From an uncultured Prevotellaceae bacterium (GTDB lineage Bacteria; Bacteroidota; Bacteroidia; Bacteroidales; Bacteroidaceae): DNA of 63,928 nt. The translations under genes and the position numbers were made by a program. Every line of letters begins with the position of its first letter. Within the stretch, counting starts at the first letter, position 1. The stretch covers positions 1 through 63,928 of the forward strand of contig CADADN010000042.1 in assembly GCA_902786665.1 (NCBI GenBank). The letters run 5' to 3'. Under the pieces are notes generated by a model. It saw only the letters and a program-made list of their open reading frames with translations, made no database searches and was not told where the DNA came from. This document shows positions 43,374 to 50,858 of this stretch, one piece after another.

Positions 43374-43811
43374 TTAGGTTGAAGAGGGGGTGCGCCCCGC
43401 CCTTCTCGACTCCATGTAACTTTGAAGTATGATGGTGGCGCTGATCTCATCGACAAGAGCCTTGTCCTGCCGTGCCTTCCTGCCAAGTCCGGCATCCATC
43501 ATGGCGTTGTGCGCAAGTGTCGAGGTGAATCGCTCGTCATACATCTCCACTTTGATGTGAGGGAACTCTTTTCTGAACCTTCCGACAAAAGCCTTCACAC
43601 GCGCCATGTTCTCACTGGGCTTGCCGTTGGTCTGTCGTGGTTCTCCAACCACGACACATTCCACGGACTCTTTTTGGAAATAGGCCTTTAGGAAGTCGAG
43701 CAACTGGTATGTAGAAACAGTCGCCAACCCGCCGGCAATGAGTTGCAGCGGGTCGGTGACTGCCAGTCCTGTTCTTTTCTTGCCGTAGTCTATGGATAAG
43801 ATTCTTGCCAC
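43374..43811 (-). CDS. ruvX: RuvX/YqgF-family Holliday-junction resolvase-like nuclease
   Basis: 145 residues of RNase-H-like fold, family implicated in 16S rRNA 5' maturation and resolvase activity. Motifs: ILSIDYGKKRTGLAVTD, VVGEPRQTNGKPSENM, YDERFTSTLA and VDEISATIILQSYM. It lies 7 bases after the SPOR gene. Confidence 0.93.
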   Translation of the reverse strand: MARILSIDYGKKRTGLAVTDPLQLIAGGLATVSTYQLLDFLKAYFQKESVECVVVGEPRQTNGKPSENMARVKAFVGRFRKEFPHIKVEMYDERFTSTLAHNAMMDAGLGRKARQDKALVDEISATIILQSYMESRRAGRTPSST

Positions 43812-43818
43812 GACTTCA

Positions 43819-44319
43819 TCAACGGCCGTAATACAAGAGCCATGCGTCGGGGAACTCGCCCCTCAATTTTGTCCTACTCTGCACGGCACTCGCCTTGTCG
43901 TTGTATGTAGTGGCCACCACCCTGTACATATTGCGCGCAGAGTTGTAAGCCAACTGTGCATCATACCCTCTTGAGCGTAGTCTGGAGACAAGCCCGTCGG
44001 CATTTGACTTGACGGAGAAGGACCCCACCACGACGCTGTAAGCCTTCAGGGCGCCACCTCCTACGACGGAGACATCTTCCTGACGTACCGGCACGTTGTC
44101 ATAGTTCTGTTCTTGCTGACCGGAATTGTCAATGTAAGGCGTGTCGACGAACGGTGTCACCTCTGGTGTGTCCTGATAGACATTTGTTTCTTCGGTGATG
44201 GCGGCCTCCTGCGCCTTTGCCTTGTCGTAAGCCTGCCTGTAGGCACTCTCCTTGGATTTGCAACTGCTGAATGCGAGGACGATGCCCATACCAGCAACGA
44301 TTACTAGAAATTTCTTCAT
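43819..44319 (-). CDS. SPOR-domain lipoprotein or exported protein
   Basis: 166 residues: signal peptide with a possible lipid cysteine (VLAFSSCKSK), a Gln/Glu-rich linker, and a C-terminal SPOR domain (YSVVVGSFSVKSNADGLVSR, and YRVVATTYNDKASAVQSRTK). SPOR domains bind denuded peptidoglycan at the division site. Start at 44319 (MKKFLVIVAG) rather than 44352, because the signal peptide begins there. First gene of the SPOR-ruvX-def-TPR run. Confidence 0.88.
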   Translation of the reverse strand: MKKFLVIVAGMGIVLAFSSCKSKESAYRQAYDKAKAQEAAITEETNVYQDTPEVTPFVDTPYIDNSGQQEQNYDNVPVRQEDVSVVGGGALKAYSVVVGSFSVKSNADGLVSRLRSRGYDAQLAYNSARNMYRVVATTYNDKASAVQSRTKLRGEFPDAWLLYYGR

Positions 44320-44465
44320 GTCGAATTGATTAAAAAGTTGAATTATACACAATATTCTATTTCACGTGCGAAATTACTCAAATTCGGCAAAAAAACGCAA
44401 CATTCACCTTATAAAGTTTGTTAAATGAACAAAATCAAACATTTTTTAAAAAAATGATACAGAAA

Positions 44466-44497
44466 TTTGGTGTATAAGAAAAGAATGCCTATATTTG
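44466..44497 (+). promoter_or_regulatory. Promoter of the YtxH cluster
   Basis: TTTG (44466-44469), 20-base spacer, TATATTTG (44490-44497), 72 bases before the YtxH start. Confidence 0.75.
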
Positions 44498-44569
44498 CTA
44501 TCGAATTGCCTGCGCATGTCGGGCAACAGCAAAAAGACAATCATTTTTCAACCACAAAAAATTACCATT

Positions 44570-44788
44570 ATGAAGCAACTAACTTACATTGGCGCATTCA
44601 TCGGTGGTGCCATCGCCGGTGCCGCCTTAGGCATTTTGATGGCTCCAGACAAAGGAACCGACACCCGCAACCGTATCTCCGACGCCGTTCAAGACTTCTG
44701 CAATAAGCACAACTTGAAGGTTTCCCGCAAGGACATGGAAGATCTGGTAGACGACATCAAGGACGCCGCTGAAGAAGCCATCGATTAA
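44570..44788 (+). CDS. YtxH-domain protein
   Basis: 72 residues: a glycine/alanine-rich membrane helix (IGAFIGGAIAGAALGILMAP) followed by a charged helix (DKGTDTRNRISDAVQDFC). Matches the YtxH family, associated with general stress in other bacteria. Start at 44570 (MKQLTYIGAF); upstream codons in the frame are leader sequence. First of three closely spaced plus-strand genes. Confidence 0.85.
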   Translation: MKQLTYIGAFIGGAIAGAALGILMAPDKGTDTRNRISDAVQDFCNKHNLKVSRKDMEDLVDDIKDAAEEAID

Positions 44789-44798
44789 TCCTCAACCT

Positions 44799-45149
44799 AT
44801 GATTTCCAGCGACAAGAACATAGAGACCATCGCCCAGTTGGTGGAATCGGCCAAGCATTACATCGGCATACAGTCGGAGTATGTGAAGCTAGATGTCATA
44901 GAGAAGGTGGTAAAGCTGCTCACCGTGGCAGCCATCTCTCTTTTGGTGTTGCTGCTTGCCATGCTGATGCTTACCTACTTTTCCTTCGCCCTGGCCTACG
45001 GGCTGGGCGCCAAAATAGGCATGGTGTGGTCCTTTGCCCTTGTCGCTGGCATCTATCTGGCATTGCTTGTCCTCCTTTTGGCCAAGCGCCGCCAATGGAT
45101 AGAAAAGCCTCTTGTCAGATTTTTAGCCGATCTTTTCCTCAACAATTGA
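44799..45149 (+). CDS. Holin-like (phage_holin_3_6/DUF1469) membrane protein
   Basis: 116 residues: an N-terminal amphipathic region (IETIAQLVESAKHYIGIQSE), two strong transmembrane helices (about 40-65 and 72-93) and a basic C-terminus. Resembles the putative actinobacterial Holin-X/holin III family, which in Bacteroidetes is a chromosomal envelope protein and not a sign of a prophage. It starts 10 bases after the YtxH gene. Confidence 0.82.
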   Translation: MISSDKNIETIAQLVESAKHYIGIQSEYVKLDVIEKVVKLLTVAAISLLVLLLAMLMLTYFSFALAYGLGAKIGMVWSFALVAGIYLALLVLLLAKRRQWIEKPLVRFLADLFLNN

Positions 45150-45153
45150 CGCC

Positions 45154-45450
45154 ATGGCCGACCAACCTTCGTTTACTTACAAGTCGCTCGATGACATCAG
45201 GGCGCGAAAAGAAGCCTTGCGCAAGGAGTTGCAGCAAGACAATAGTTCTATGAAGACACAATGGAACAGTTTGTTCCACAAGGAGAAGAGCAATCTTCCC
45301 GCACATCGTTTCGCCAATCTCATGGCCACCAGCGTCTCCGTGTTCGACGGAATCCTTTTCGCATGGAAGCTATACAACCGTTTCGGCGGTGGAAAGAACC
45401 AAAAGACCAAGAAGAAGAGCAGGAGTTTTCTTGCCAGCCTTTTCTCGTGA
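45154..45450 (+). CDS. Conserved small protein of the YtxH-holin cluster
   Basis: 98 residues. Charged N-terminal helix (SLDDIRARKEALRKELQQDN), a central segment (NLMATSVSVFDGILFAWKLY) and a basic tail. It starts 4 bases after the holin-like gene, so the three are one operon. No named domain recognised; function inferred only from position. Confidence 0.75.
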   Translation: MADQPSFTYKSLDDIRARKEALRKELQQDNSSMKTQWNSLFHKEKSNLPAHRFANLMATSVSVFDGILFAWKLYNRFGGGKNQKTKKKSRSFLASLFS

Positions 45451-45482
45451 AGACCGTTTCTTCTTGCAAAGCATAAGAGATA

Positions 45483-45512
45483 GGAGAATGCCATTGGTGT
45501 TCTCCATTTTTT
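45483..45512 (+). terminator. Terminator of the YtxH cluster
   Basis: GGAGAA (45483-45488) pairs with TTCTCC (45500-45505) across a partly paired interior, followed by ATTTTTTAG; 32 bases after the last stop. Confidence 0.65.
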
Positions 45513-45513
45513 A

Positions 45514-45562
45514 GCCCATAAGACCCATAAGACCCATAAAGCCCATTAGCCCCATAAACCCT
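45514..45562 (+). repeat. CCCATAAGA-type 9-bp tandem repeat
   Basis: Second array of the CCCATAAAA family, between the two facing terminators. Confidence 0.75.
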
Positions 45563-45577
45563 TATATCAATCAGGGG

Positions 45578-45606
45578 CAAAAAAAATGGAGTACCGCTGT
45601 ACTCCA
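45578..45606 (-). terminator. Terminator of the C45 peptidase gene
   Basis: TGGAGTA (45587-45593) pairs with TACTCCA (45600-45606), loop CCGCTG, then eight T residues on the minus strand. Confidence 0.75.
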
Positions 45607-45741
45607 ACCTTTTGTTAACCTTAAATCTAATACTATGAAAAACACGTTGCAAATTTAGCCATTTAATTTGAATCTGCAAGCATTTCCACCGAAAAAGTGA
45701 CGATTTATAACTTTAATTAACAAATCAGCCACGATTTCCTT

Positions 45742-47112
45742 CTATTCAAGTCCAAGGATGATATTCACCAGATTACTCACGTCGGTGACATTGATTCCCT
45801 TGTCGCCATTGACATCTGAAGAAGAGGTGGGATTGGACTTTCGCAGCAAGATGTTCACCAAGACGCTCACATCGGTCACATCCACGTGGTTGTCCTGATT
45901 GACATCTCCCCTCTTCCACAAAAAGGCGAAAGCACTGTCGTAAGAACCTTCGAGATAAGGGTCAAGCCATTCACAGTATGCGTGCCAGGCCGATGGTGTC
46001 AATTCCCCCGCTTCACGGGCTTCGGCGATAAGGGCCTCTCCCCTGTCAAGGACATCCTCTTCTATTCCTTTGACGATTTGCATGATGCCCGTGCCTTCTT
46101 TATTGTAAAGCTTGGCCAAGTCTATCTTCTTGGCACTCTGTGGGTAAGCGAAGACAAACTCCCTCAGCACCCTGCCTCTGTCGCACAGCCACGCTTTACC
46201 TCCATCAGCCAAGACCTTGGAAGGCAATTCATCATCTGATGTCAAGAACGTCGGCACCGCCACCGTTGTGATTGGCGTTCCCACCATCGACCAACATACA
46301 GTCAGCAGAGGCGACTCGTCTTCCCTCACCCCTTGAATCAACATCGCATTGGTGGAGACGTTGCGAGGGATGTACCCATCCAGAGTAAGAGCCTTCTCAT
46401 TTTGGAATGTTTGAGGGGCTTGATTGCAAAGGTTGGTGCCTTTCTTGTTCACGAGCAACCTGGGCAGTTGCAACAAGTCACGCCAATTCACCCCCTCTGA
46501 CAAGCCATTCATATAATTGGAAGCGATGGTGTATCGGTCCTCTCCCACCCTGTTGCTTGTGGAGCCCGAAAGGCTGTAATTGGTTCGGACCAGTATTCCG
46601 TCGGGGGCAATCTCGGGGTCGTTCACATCATATTTCTGGTAACCGGTAGCCCACACCTCAAAGAAAGCGGCATCACCATGGGCGTCCAACACACCGAAAT
46701 TTGCCTTGACTTTCAAAGGAGCCACATTAAGCATGGAATCCAGCATTTCCTTGAAATCATCCACTGTTTCGCAAGAGAGCAAGGCCTTTTCTATAGTCAG
46801 ACTGTTGCCGTCAGTACCAGCTGCGGTGACATTGTAGGTCAACGTATTGGAGATGGCAAAGCCTTTTTCATTGAAACCTCCCCAAGGTCCCACCCTGTTT
46901 CCTTCGGCATAGTGAAATTGTGCCAGATAGGTGTATCCTTCGCCTCGCACGATACGCATGTCCACATTATAACCTTCTGCAGAGTCTCTGTTCTTGAACA
47001 TCAGCGGGCGGCCGTCGGCTGTGGCACTTCCCGACACCAACACCATGGTGCAGGCATGGCCTTCCAACAAGAGCAATAAAGCAAACAAGCATAATAGGAA
47101 AGTTTTTTTCAT
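45742..47112 (-). CDS. C45-family Ntn-type amidohydrolase with dockerin-like C-terminus
   Basis: 456 residues. After a signal peptide, Cys21 in GHACTMVLV is the predicted N-terminal nucleophile exposed by cleavage; the core (MFKNRDSAEGYNVD, GPWGGFNEKGFAISNT, VRTNYSLSGS) fits the acyl-coenzyme A:6-APA acyltransferase/C45 group that cuts linear amides. The C-terminus (about 400-456) has two calcium-loop repeats, DVNQDNHVDVTD and DVNGDKGINVTD, as in type I dockerins. Substrate unknown. The ATG at 47112 gives the signal peptide its normal start; a TTG three codons upstream is less likely. Confidence 0.82.
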   Translation of the reverse strand: MKKTFLLCLFALLLLLEGHACTMVLVSGSATADGRPLMFKNRDSAEGYNVDMRIVRGEGYTYLAQFHYAEGNRVGPWGGFNEKGFAISNTLTYNVTAAGTDGNSLTIEKALLSCETVDDFKEMLDSMLNVAPLKVKANFGVLDAHGDAAFFEVWATGYQKYDVNDPEIAPDGILVRTNYSLSGSTSNRVGEDRYTIASNYMNGLSEGVNWRDLLQLPRLLVNKKGTNLCNQAPQTFQNEKALTLDGYIPRNVSTNAMLIQGVREDESPLLTVCWSMVGTPITTVAVPTFLTSDDELPSKVLADGGKAWLCDRGRVLREFVFAYPQSAKKIDLAKLYNKEGTGIMQIVKGIEEDVLDRGEALIAEAREAGELTPSAWHAYCEWLDPYLEGSYDSAFAFLWKRGDVNQDNHVDVTDVSVLVNILLRKSNPTSSSDVNGDKGINVTDVSNLVNIILGLE

Positions 47113-47147
47113 TTTCGCCAAATCGTTGATAGGATTGTTTTAGCCTA

Positions 47148-47179
47148 CAAAAGTAAGAATAATGGCTGACACACACAAA
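47148..47179 (-). promoter_or_regulatory. Promoter of the C45 peptidase gene
   Basis: Minus-strand TTTG (47176-47179), 20-base spacer, TACTTTTG (47148-47155), 36 bases before the ATG. Confidence 0.7.
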
Positions 47180-47248
47180 TTTTGTCCTCTTTTTTAACAT
47201 ACATTATTCACTTGAATTTCCAATCTAGCAGCGTAAATGATTCTTAAT

Positions 47249-47323
47249 TTCTGGACATGCCAAGCGTATGGCGAGCGCGTGATAATTCTTGGACGAGCCA
47301 AGCGGCAGAGCAGAGCGCGTGAT
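47249..47323 (+). repeat. TTCTTGGACGAGCCAAGCGG element, two tandem copies
   Basis: Copy i 47249-47283 (TTCTGGACATGCCAAGCG) and copy ii 47286-47323 (TTCTTGGACGAGCCAAGCGG), both ending GAGCGCGTGAT. Related sequence occurs inside the DUF6057 gene at 17889-17926 and inverted at 49911-49934. The remainder of the 47122-47527 gap holds two divergent promoters and no further gene. Confidence 0.75.
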
Positions 47324-47423
47324 GAATCAAGGTTTGCAATTGGAGATGCCATGCAATAAATAATTCAAGTTAAAGTCCTTGACATCCTAAAAGACCTGTT
47401 TTCAGATAATTTTGCCTTGTTTC

Positions 47424-47455
47424 TTTGGAGTTTTCATAGAAATATCGTTAATTTG
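47424..47455 (+). promoter_or_regulatory. Probable promoter of the SGNH hydrolase gene
   Basis: TTTG (47424-47427), 20-base spacer, TTAATTTG (47448-47455), one base off the -7 consensus; 72 bases before the ATG. Confidence 0.55.
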
Positions 47456-47527
47456 CAAGCCGAAATTTGAAAAGGATGACAATGCAAGGGAAAGCCCCTA
47501 TATGAATAACTTAATATCAACTATAAG

Positions 47528-48187
47528 ATGAAAAAACTATTCTTACTCATGCTGTTGACAGCAACGTTTGCCTGTACATCAGCTCAGCAAAAAAAAGTGT
47601 CGGTCCTCGGTGACTCCTACTCCACTTTCGTTGGAATCATTCCTTCCAATTACTCATCCTTCTATCCCAATGACCGCAACGATGTCACAGAGATAGGACA
47701 GACATGGTGGAGCCTTTATCTCAAGGCAAAAGGCTATGAATTGGAAAAGAATGATTCGTGGGGCGGCACAACCATCTGTGGCACAGGATACGGCCGAATG
47801 GATTCTTCGCGCAACAACTTCATCTCACGCGTGGACAGCCTTGGCAATCCAGACATCATCTTCGTCTTCGGGGGCACCAACGACGCATGGGCCCGCTCTC
47901 CCATGGGAGAATATCAGTACTCGGACTGGACGACAGACGACTGCAAGAATTTCCGTCCTGCACTGGCCTGCCTCACCGACATGCTACAGAAGCGTTATTC
48001 CAAGGCTGAAATCTGCTTCATCTTGAACTCGGAGTTGGGAGAGAATGTCAATGAGTCCATGCGCGAAGTCTGCAAGCACTACAATGTAAAACTCGTTGAA
48101 CTCCATGACATCGAGAAGCAGAATGGGCATCCGTCAATCAACGGAATGAAGAGCATCTGCGAACAGCTGTTGGAAGCCGGTATGTAA
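47528..48187 (+). CDS. Exported SGNH/GDSL-family hydrolase
   Basis: 219 residues with a signal peptide (MKKLFLLMLLTATFACTSAQ; the cysteine could be lipidated). Block I GDSYSTF holds the catalytic serine, block III is FGGTNDAW, and the late GHPSING supplies the His of the triad. Family members are esterases or lipases, often removing acetyl groups from polysaccharides. Substrate unknown. Followed by a strong terminator. Confidence 0.87.
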   Translation: MKKLFLLMLLTATFACTSAQQKKVSVLGDSYSTFVGIIPSNYSSFYPNDRNDVTEIGQTWWSLYLKAKGYELEKNDSWGGTTICGTGYGRMDSSRNNFISRVDSLGNPDIIFVFGGTNDAWARSPMGEYQYSDWTTDDCKNFRPALACLTDMLQKRYSKAEICFILNSELGENVNESMREVCKHYNVKLVELHDIEKQNGHPSINGMKSICEQLLEAGM

Positions 48188-48252
48188 ACGGTCACAAGTC
48201 GAGCGGCAAATCAGCCAAGACATTCTTTAAACATTTTGGTTGATTCTACAGG

Positions 48253-48291
48253 ACATCCGCCAAGAATGACTTGGCGGATGTTTCAGTTTTT
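48253..48291 (+). terminator. Terminator of the SGNH hydrolase gene
   Basis: Perfect 12-bp stem ACATCCGCCAAG / CTTGGCGGATGT (48253-48264 with 48270-48281), then TTCAGTTTTTG. Confidence 0.9.
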
Positions 48292-48401
48292 GTCAGAAAT
48301 ATTTTGTGGTTTTGCATTTTTTTCATACTTTTACACCAAATTTGCGATGCGCAGCATCATTGTCGCGATTCTGACTAACAAATATCAAATACCATTACTC
48401 C

Positions 48402-49661
48402 ATGAAGAAAGTTTTCACCACCCTTCTCCTCACATTCCTCACCCTGTCGATTTGGGCGCAAGGGATGTCCGCATTAGACCAACTCAAGGTTGAGCCACGA
48501 AAAGCCTATGGCACCGACTACCCCTACGTATCCCAACCCACCAATCTGACAAAGCCCCCAAAGGGCTACAAGCCGTTCTACATCAGCCATTATGGACGAC
48601 ATGGGTCGCGCTACTATTGGAATGCCTTGCTTTACAACACCTTGGACTCCGTGCTGACCACCGCCCACAACAACCACCAACTCACTGCCGCCGGTGAAGC
48701 GTTCTATGAGAAATTCACTGCCGCCAAGGATGAGTTGAAAACAGGAGTCAGCGAACTATCAGACCTGGGTTGGGAGCAGCACCAGGGCATCGCCCGCACG
48801 ATGTACAACCGCTTCCCGGAAGTGTTCAAGAAAGGTGGCAACGTACTGGCCATTTCCTCTCTCACAGGCCGCTGCGTCATCAGCATGTCCGCCTTCTGCC
48901 AGGAACTGGTGCAATGCAATCCGAAGATTGAAATCAGAGAGCAGTCTTCACGCTTCACCCTCGACGGCGTGGTGCCCACCGACAGACAAAACCCATTGAA
49001 ACGCACATGGCCGAAGTCGAAACCCAGATACGAGCAAAACCGCGACCAGTTCAAGGGAGACAACTCGCTGCGCGAGAAGGTCATCCCTCGTGTCTTCACC
49101 AGCACGGAGGGACTGCCGGGCAACATCAGGCGACTCGGCGAGGACCTCATCAACCTCTACACCTCACTACCCAACATCGGCCATGAGGGCATGATGGGCA
49201 ACATCGTCACAGACGAGGAACTGGCCCAACAGTGGGAAGCCTCGAACCTTGGCACATATTCATGGCTTTTCCCCGACCAAAACGAGATGGTACCCATCCT
49301 TGAAGACATCATCAAGAAGGCTGACGCAGTGTTCAACGGCAGCAGCGACCATATAGCCGACTTGCGCTTCGGTCACGACACCTGCCTCGGACCTCTCACC
49401 ATACTGATGGGCATCAACGGCGCCGACAAAGACCCTTTGGACCCCTACGAGGTGAAGAATTGCTACCAGAGTTGGGAGACCTGCAAAGCCTCCAACATCC
49501 AGTTGATTTTCTACCGCAGCAAAAAAAGCTCAGACATCCTTGTCAAATGCATGCTCAATGGTGCTGAGGCCAGCCTCCCCGTGCCCACGACCCAATATCC
49601 TTATTACAAATGGTCAGACTTCAAGGATTATTACACCAAGCGGTGCAACAGCGTGAAGTAG
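48402..49661 (+). CDS. Histidine phosphatase (acid phosphatase/MINPP-like), exported
   Basis: 419 residues, signal peptide ending IWAQ. The active-site motif HYGRHGSRYY near residue 64 and the distal proton-donor motif GHDTCLGPL near 325 place it in branch 2 of the histidine phosphatases, closest by eye to bacterial multiple inositol polyphosphate phosphatases. A role in releasing phosphate from inositol phosphates outside the cytoplasm is inferred. It stands alone between a terminator and a repeat region; a possible promoter (TTTG-N19-TACTTTTA) lies near 48300-48335. Confidence 0.85.
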   Translation: MKKVFTTLLLTFLTLSIWAQGMSALDQLKVEPRKAYGTDYPYVSQPTNLTKPPKGYKPFYISHYGRHGSRYYWNALLYNTLDSVLTTAHNNHQLTAAGEAFYEKFTAAKDELKTGVSELSDLGWEQHQGIARTMYNRFPEVFKKGGNVLAISSLTGRCVISMSAFCQELVQCNPKIEIREQSSRFTLDGVVPTDRQNPLKRTWPKSKPRYEQNRDQFKGDNSLREKVIPRVFTSTEGLPGNIRRLGEDLINLYTSLPNIGHEGMMGNIVTDEELAQQWEASNLGTYSWLFPDQNEMVPILEDIIKKADAVFNGSSDHIADLRFGHDTCLGPLTILMGINGADKDPLDPYEVKNCYQSWETCKASNIQLIFYRSKKSSDILVKCMLNGAEASLPVPTTQYPYYKWSDFKDYYTKRCNSVK

Positions 49662-49746
49662 ATTTGAGATTTGAGATTTGAGATTTGAGATTGAAGATTT
49701 GAGATTTGAAGATTGAAAATTGAAAATTGAAGATTGAAAATTGAGT
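49662..49746 (+). repeat. GATTTGA/GATTGAA-type AT repeat
   Basis: Begins at the phosphatase stop: four GATTTGA heptamers, then mixed GATTGAAGATT and GATTGAAAATT units. Confidence 0.8.
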
Positions 49747-49776
49747 TCTGTTTGAGCAAATATCGGTGTTAGTTAT

Positions 49777-49811
49777 CCCCTCCCCTCAAGGGGAGGGGCA
49801 GGGGTGGGGTC
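49777..49811 (+). repeat. REP-like CCCCTCCCCT palindrome
   Basis: CCCCTCCCCT (49777-49786) pairs perfectly with AGGGGAGGGG (49789-49798) around a 2-base loop, followed by CAGGGGTGGGGTCT. A relative lies at 37128-37160 (CCCCCTCCCGA stem, then ACGGGGTGG). Confidence 0.75.
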
Positions 49812-49910
49812 TGTAACTTGTTGTTTTTCAAGACTTATTAACCCAATGCCAAGAATGTTCTGCCAAGGATGTTCTGCCGGAACCAACGGTCGACGTGCGA
49901 AGCGGAAGTC

Positions 49911-49934
49911 AATTGCCGCTCGGCTCTGCCGCTT
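49911..49934 (-). repeat. AAGCGGCAGAGCCGAGCGG element, inverted copy
   Basis: On the minus strand AAGCGGCAGAGCCGAGCGGC, the closest match in the window to the copy inside the DUF6057 gene (AAGCGGCATAGCCGAGCGGG). Confidence 0.65.
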
Positions 49935-50124
49935 TTTCCCGAAGGGTCTAAAGAATCCGGCAGCATCGAATAAAAAGGATTTAAGTTCTGGAAGTAAAAA
50001 TGCCTTACAAAATTAGGGTTTATCTTGTATGGCAACCGGTTGTGAAATGAAGCCCGAAGGGCTGGTACGACCACAGGCAGGTGGTGGAGCGAAGCGTAAC
50101 CCCTGCTTGACAATGATATGGCAT

Positions 50125-50201
50125 CAACAACCCCGAAGGGGTGGCAGAGCAACGATATGAAGTATATGAAGTTGCATTCTGCCACCCCTTCGGGGTTGTT
50201 G
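50125..50201. repeat. Large REP-type inverted repeat
   Basis: Arms of about 30 bases: 50125-50153 (CAACAACCCCGAAGGGGTGG and on) and 50171-50201, differing only by two extra bases near the loop; the inner CCCCGAAGGGG is itself palindromic. The preceding 50035-50120 contains further short palindromes (GCCCGAAGGGC). No protein gene is supported in 49662-50292. Confidence 0.8.
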
Positions 50202-50292
50202 TTCCCACCATGCATCCTATAAATCAAACAAGTGGGATATGTGTATAAACATCGGGGCATTTTGCTCCAGCCCCTTGCCCCCCTATCTCTTC

Positions 50293-50820
50293 TTACACTC
50301 CATCGCTAAACAGCAGCGAGAGCGTGACATATTTGCCTTGGATGTTGTGCAAGACAAGATGGATGGAACCGCCTGGCACTTTCCATAGCGCCATGCGCTC
50401 CACGCTGCCTCTCGCCCCTTTCACATCCTGGGTGGGCTTCCCGAAATTGTTGGAGATGGACGTGACCAGTTGGTCGAAACGCTGACTCTGTTGGCTGCGC
50501 GACACGCCCCCTTCTCCACCTTCAAGCACCACCGTCCATCTTTTGAAGTCCACGCCCACCTTGCTCACCGTATTCGTCTCAGGCGAGAAGATGCAGTTGA
50601 CCTCCACGAAATCACCTGCAAACTTACCCACGAAGGAACAAGTACCCGGAGTGTCTGTTCTCCTGTCATTGAGTGCGAAACCTTTTTCGAGCATCTGCTG
50701 GCGGAAAGTATCAAGTTTCCCACCGAGTGGTATGCCTTTGAAGAGAACGTGTTGGGCCTGCTGGGCATATCCGGCGGCACAAGTCAAAGCGAAGAAGCAC
50801 AAAAGCAAATATTTTTTCAT
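50293..50820 (-). CDS. Exported protein of unknown function next to GH92
   Basis: 175 residues with a signal peptide (MKKYLLLCFFALTCAAGYAQ). The mature part starts VLFKGIPLGGKLDTFRQQML and is mixed alpha/beta with one cysteine in each of two strands (TCSFVGKF, VNCIFSPET). I do not recognise a family. Start at 50820 (MKKYLL); the upstream frame overlaps the GH92 gene. It follows the GH92 stop by 38 bases, so it is probably co-transcribed. Confidence 0.7.
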   Translation of the reverse strand: MKKYLLLCFFALTCAAGYAQQAQHVLFKGIPLGGKLDTFRQQMLEKGFALNDRRTDTPGTCSFVGKFAGDFVEVNCIFSPETNTVSKVGVDFKRWTVVLEGGEGGVSRSQQSQRFDQLVTSISNNFGKPTQDVKGARGSVERMALWKVPGGSIHLVLHNIQGKYVTLSLLFSDGV

Positions 50821-50858
50821 CTTTATCTCTATTTCAAGTTTTGTTGTTTCCTGATTTC

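Noticed and set aside
44799-45149. Possible prophage lysis module suggested by the holin-like protein
   Set aside because: No endolysin, integrase or phage structural gene is nearby; the family is a common chromosomal membrane protein next to YtxH.
49838-50260. 140-codon open frame on the minus strand in the repeat region
   Set aside because: It lies entirely within palindromic repeats, has no promoter or ribosome-binding signal and its translation mirrors the palindromes.
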